A stretch of DNA of 7,026 nucleotides, from positions 68,423-75,448 of the forward strand of contig DQHW01000041.1 in assembly GCA_003524305.1 (NCBI GenBank). Direction: 5' to 3'. The DNA comes from Anaerolineaceae bacterium (lineage in GTDB: Bacteria > Chloroflexota > Anaerolineae > Anaerolineales > Anaerolineaceae). Under the pieces are notes generated by a model, which was not told where the DNA came from, made no database searches, and saw only the letters and a program-made list of their open reading frames with translations. The translations under genes and the position numbers were made by a program. Below, in pieces: positions 4,805 to 7,026 of this stretch (its first letter is position 1; the number at the start of each line of letters is the position of its first letter).

Positions 4805-5467
4805 TTAACGCAACAAACACATCTCTGTTAGATTGCTCGCAATTGAAACGCCGTACATCGCCAGCCTTTTTTTACTTTGATGTCCATTCGGAATGAGGCA
4901 GCAATCAACCCCCAACGCTTTTGCAACATCTGCATCATGAATCGTATCACCGATCAATAGGATGGTCGTGGGATCAAAATTATTCCTTGCCACGAAGTCC
5001 AAACCAATATCAACTTTACTTGATGCATAATGATTGTCCAAACCATTGATTTCCATAAAAACTGAATCCAACCCATATCCTCCAACGGCATCCAGCAGGT
5101 AGTCTTGTTTGCTCGCAGATAAGATGGATTGGGTTAACCCAAGATTAGCAAAATGCTGCAAAGTTTTGGTTGCATCTGCCATCAGAGCGCATTGGGCGCG
5201 TTTCTTCTCATAATCGAGAATAAATTCGGTGCCGATTGTTTCAAATGATTCACTTGAAAAATTGAACCCCAATCTTTCATAATACTGAATGATCGGGAAG
5301 GAAAAAATCTCACGGTAGTATTCTAATGAAATGGCCGATAACTTTCGTTTGACCAGTAAGGTGTTGATGATGCTCACACACAGCTCAACATCATCCAGCA
5401 GCGTCCCGTTCCAGTCCCAAATGATGTGTTTGTATTTCTGAAGGTTAAGAGTTAGTCCATTTTTCAA
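4805..5467 (-). CDS. HAD-superfamily hydrolase, phosphoglycolate-phosphatase-like
   Basis: A 220-residue HAD hydrolase with a helical cap between motifs I and II (about 30-95), as in the beta-phosphoglucomutase/phosphoglycolate phosphatase group. Motif I is IIWDWNGTLLDD at 15-26 with nucleophile D18, motif II is SILSAS at 114-119, motif III Lys is K151 in SSKVDIG, and motif IV is LIGDTIHDADVA at 171-182. The +2 residue of motif I, normally the Asp general acid/base, is N20. I recall DWNGT from other members of this subgroup, so it may be a subgroup trait rather than inactivation. The substrate is unknown. The start is TTG at 5467-5465; an in-frame stop lies 12 nt upstream and no ATG or GTG lies before motif I. 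No ribosome site is visible. The methyltransferase gene follows 36 nt downstream. Confidence 0.87.
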   Translation of the reverse strand: MKNGLTLNLQKYKHIIWDWNGTLLDDVELCVSIINTLLVKRKLSAISLEYYREIFSFPIIQYYERLGFNFSSESFETIGTEFILDYEKKRAQCALMADATKTLQHFANLGLTQSILSASKQDYLLDAVGGYGLDSVFMEINGLDNHYASSKVDIGLDFVARNNFDPTTILLIGDTIHDADVAKALGVDCCLIPNGHQSKKRLAMYGVSIASNLTEMCLLR

Positions 5468-5473
5468 TGTCTG

Positions 5474-5502
5474 ATTTTAATGGAATAATCCGACATACAC
5501 AA
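5474..5502 (-). promoter_or_regulatory. Candidate promoter of the HAD-methyltransferase operon
   Basis: On the minus strand TTGTGT (5502-5497), a 17-bp spacer and TAAAAT (5479-5474). Six nt then separate TAAAAT from the TTG start, the same geometry as at the DUF951 gene. The -35 matches only three consensus bases. Confidence 0.35.
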
Positions 5503-5576
5503 ATGGGCGTTTGTAAGTTGAGGTTACCTGAATGATCAGTTATGGATTCTTTATGGAAGTAGTGAAAAATCAATGA

Positions 5577-5711
5577 ATCTATCTTAGGTTTGAAGCAGAG
5601 AAAAGCATAGTTTGTCTTGTTCGCCAACACCGCATCATGCTTTCGCAATTCGATCTTGATCATCGTGCGAAGTTGATCGCTTCAGACGCACAGGCTGCCC
5701 GTTATTTGTGA
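5577..5711 (+). pseudogene. Decayed DUF951 gene fragment
   Basis: In the plus frame ending at the TGA 5709-5711 the translation contains IVCLVRQHRIMLSQFDLDHR (5607-5666), followed by AKLI. Compared with the intact DUF951 at 2917, 17 of 23 residues match from VCL to the Ile after HRAK. The bases CACCGCATCATGCT are identical in both. Similarity continues upstream (LRFEAEK against VRLGADI) to a TGA at 5574-5576, at the position of W24 in the intact protein. The N-terminal third with the first Cys (HPCGG) is not recognisable, and the second Cys of the CxxC pair is Arg. Many differences are at third codon positions, so the copy diverged under selection before decaying. It is an old paralogue or a foreign homologue, not a fresh duplication. 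It diverges from the HAD gene. Confidence 0.75.
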
Positions 5712-5752
5712 CTGATGTTAGCTGCCAATCCCCACCTTTTACAATTATCGAA

Positions 5753-6541
5753 TTATTGATAAATTGGGGTAAGATGCACAATGTAATTAACGCCATACTC
5801 AAAGTTATCTGTATTGTTAGTGCCAGAGAATACCCAACCATTGTAAAGTTGACCACCACCAAGCAGAGTAGAATAAACTAAATTGGGATTGCCAACATCT
5901 ACCTGATCGGCTAACAAATCATCATCATCCGCCCAATCGACAATATCTAAACCGATTCCAGAATAATATAATATGTCTCCTACAATTTCAATTGCAGTCT
6001 TGCTGTATGGTTCCGGGTTGAAGGTATTTGCTAACTTAACATATTCAGCATATTCATTTATTGAATCTATGGTGGATTGGGCTTCTGAATAGTCTTCTAT
6101 TTCAACGATATTTAGAGTGATTACCAAACCATGATCTAATGGAATTTGAGATAATGATAAACTTTCGAAATATTGAGAGTTGTACGCTTCCCCGGCGAAT
6201 ATATCATATGGCCCCCATCCATGATAATTAGATCTGACAGTCCATCCGTTTTGATCAGTTTCGAGAATAGTGTAAATGAAAGTGATTTCATCTTGCCCTG
6301 AAGATGTAACATAATCATCTTCCTCTCCGTTGTAGCAAGTGAAATCTGCAATCTCAAGCGTGGCATTGTATCCAACAAGAACTGGTTGCGGTTGCGGATT
6401 TGATGGTTGACTATTATCTGGGTTAGAAGATGGCGAATCTTCTTCAAACAGGTATTCCAAAATATCACAGCCTGACAATAGCAGCATCCCCGAAGCCAAA
6501 AGTAATCCACCAGCCTTACAAAGAATCGAATATGCCTTCAT
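5753..6541 (-). CDS. Acidic secreted lipoprotein of unknown function
   Basis: A 262-residue protein with a classic lipoprotein signal: K2 and K9, hydrophobic stretch about 11-22, and lipobox LSGC at 22-25, so C25 would be lipidated and the protein anchored on the outer face of the membrane. A Ser/Pro/Asn/Gln-rich linker spans about 36-53. The remainder is acidic and rich in aromatic, Asn and Gly residues. The DEITFIYTI stretch, WADDDDLLADQ and a C-terminal YIVHLTPIY strand suggest a beta-rich extracellular domain, possibly metal-binding. I do not recognise the family. The ATG is well supported by GAGGAG 7 nt upstream. It is a lone gene with a 41-nt gap to the convergent DUF951 relic. Its base composition is more AT-rich than the left-hand operon. 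Confidence 0.85.
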   Translation of the reverse strand: MKAYSILCKAGGLLLASGMLLLSGCDILEYLFEEDSPSSNPDNSQPSNPQPQPVLVGYNATLEIADFTCYNGEEDDYVTSSGQDEITFIYTILETDQNGWTVRSNYHGWGPYDIFAGEAYNSQYFESLSLSQIPLDHGLVITLNIVEIEDYSEAQSTIDSINEYAEYVKLANTFNPEPYSKTAIEIVGDILYYSGIGLDIVDWADDDDLLADQVDVGNPNLVYSTLLGGGQLYNGWVFSGTNNTDNFEYGVNYIVHLTPIYQ

Positions 6542-6548
6542 GTGGCTA

Positions 6549-6554
6549 CTCCTC
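6549..6554 (-). promoter_or_regulatory. Shine-Dalgarno GAGGAG of the lipoprotein gene
   Basis: GAGGAG on the minus strand, 7 nt before the lipoprotein ATG. It confirms the start that places the lipobox Cys at residue 25. Confidence 0.75.
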
Positions 6555-6915
6555 TTTTAATATAAACTTAGGCAGATTGAAGAATTTTGTACAATTACAA
6601 ATCCTTTGGTTAGCTAGTAGGTGTACTGCAAATATTCTTTTAAGGATACAAACTTGAAGGATAATTAGTTCCATTTCACATTTTAGCCATATTTTTATTT
6701 TTTTCAACTGGTAAATTAAATATATGAGTTTATAAATCTGAAAATATTACCAGCATCAACAAAAATATGCGGACAGAAAAACTATGCATTTCTTTATGAA
6801 GATTTGCTGTAATAGTATGGCTAATTGTCAGAAAGAAAATAATCTTATTACCTAGCTACTTGACACATGGATTATTGGCATTGCCCTTTAACAACTGCAT
6901 CCATGAGTGTCCATC

Positions 6916-6949
6916 CGCGATTCGTGCATAAAAACAAATACGAATCGCG
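6916..6949. repeat. 10-bp inverted repeat in GC-rich edge segment
   Basis: CGCGATTCGT (6916-6925) and ACGAATCGCG (6940-6949) are exact reverse complements around a 14-nt A-rich loop. Neither side has a T-tract. The flanking sequence up to 7026 (for example TTTGCGCGATCTTTGCGCC) has the look of a dispersed intergenic repeat. Confidence 0.7.
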
Positions 6950-7026
6950 CGTCAAATACGGCAATTTTGAGATCAAAAACCATTCGTTTTGTTTGCGCGA
7001 TCTTTGCGCCCCTGAGCGGAGCGAAT

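Larger units (their letters stand above)
6542..7026. other. Gene-free stretch upstream of the lipoprotein
   Basis: About 485 bases with no convincing gene on either strand. Bases 6555-6890 are very AT-rich and should contain the lipoprotein promoter, but no hexamer pair with good spacing stands out. From about 6895 the composition changes abruptly to GC-rich and contains a 10-bp inverted repeat. On the minus strand an open frame enters from the right edge and stops at 6888-6890. It has no start signal and no recognisable domain. Confidence 0.6.

Noticed and set aside
5445..5663. Minus-strand 72-codon frame upstream of the HAD gene
   Set aside because: It overlaps the HAD start and the antisense of the DUF951 relic. 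Its first residues are simply the reverse strand of the relic's conserved core.
5635..5862. Minus-strand 75-codon frame across the relic and the lipoprotein end
   Set aside because: It is out of frame with the lipoprotein, has no ribosome site, and spans a relic on the other strand.
6136..6657. Other open frames over the lipoprotein gene on both strands
   Set aside because: They are shadows of the lipoprotein frame, which has a signal peptide, lipobox and ribosome site.
6888..7025. Minus-strand frame entering from the right edge
   Set aside because: It is 46 codons with no domain, in sequence that looks like an intergenic repeat. A gene fragment cannot be fully excluded without the sequence beyond the edge.

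Overview
The window looks like a piece of a bacterial chromosome, most plausibly from the Chloroflexota (Anaerolineae-like). This is an inference. It rests on the combination of a DUF951 protein, a short soluble-loop M50 peptidase, a prephenate-dehydrogenase-like protein without the catalytic motif and an RHH-DUF433/DUF5615 toxin-antitoxin pair, plus moderate GC. No rRNA, tRNA, CRISPR array or transposase was seen.

Left part (1-2773, all on the minus strand, read right to left): a tightly packed four-gene run. It consists of an M50/site-2-type membrane metalloprotease, a TTG-started NAD-binding protein related to prephenate dehydrogenase, a small UPF0213-type GIY-YIG protein, and a galactokinase cut off by the window edge. 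Gaps are 2 nt, 1 nt and a 4-nt overlap, so translation is very likely coupled. A galactokinase at the end of such a set, with no other galactose gene visible, is unexpected.

Centre-left (2774-3179): a divergent intergenic region. A perfect 14-bp inverted repeat lies between a -10 box facing the protease operon and a TATAAT facing DUF951. The DUF951 -10 box lies only 6 nt before its ATG and no Shine-Dalgarno is present, which suggests a leaderless mRNA. DUF951 ends in a GC-rich hairpin whose left arm is inside the coding sequence.

Centre (3247-4126, plus strand): a compact toxin-antitoxin module with a near-consensus sigma-70-type promoter, a direct repeat that could be the antitoxin operator, an RHH-DUF433 antitoxin, an overlapping PIN-like DUF5615 toxin, and a possible terminator.

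Right part (4112-7026): on the minus strand, a HAD-family phosphatase followed by a SAM-dependent methyltransferase (probably one operon). Next comes a decayed second copy of DUF951 on the plus strand, then a minus-strand acidic lipoprotein of unknown function. The last ~480 bases are AT-rich and apparently gene-free, ending in a GC-rich stretch with a 10-bp inverted repeat.

The most striking point is that the segment with the TA module, HAD gene and methyltransferase gene is bracketed by an intact DUF951 gene and a DUF951 relic in the same orientation. The segment and the lipoprotein gene are visibly more AT-rich than the protease-galactokinase operon. This fits an accessory region, but direct proof of insertion (target-site repeats, integrase) is absent.
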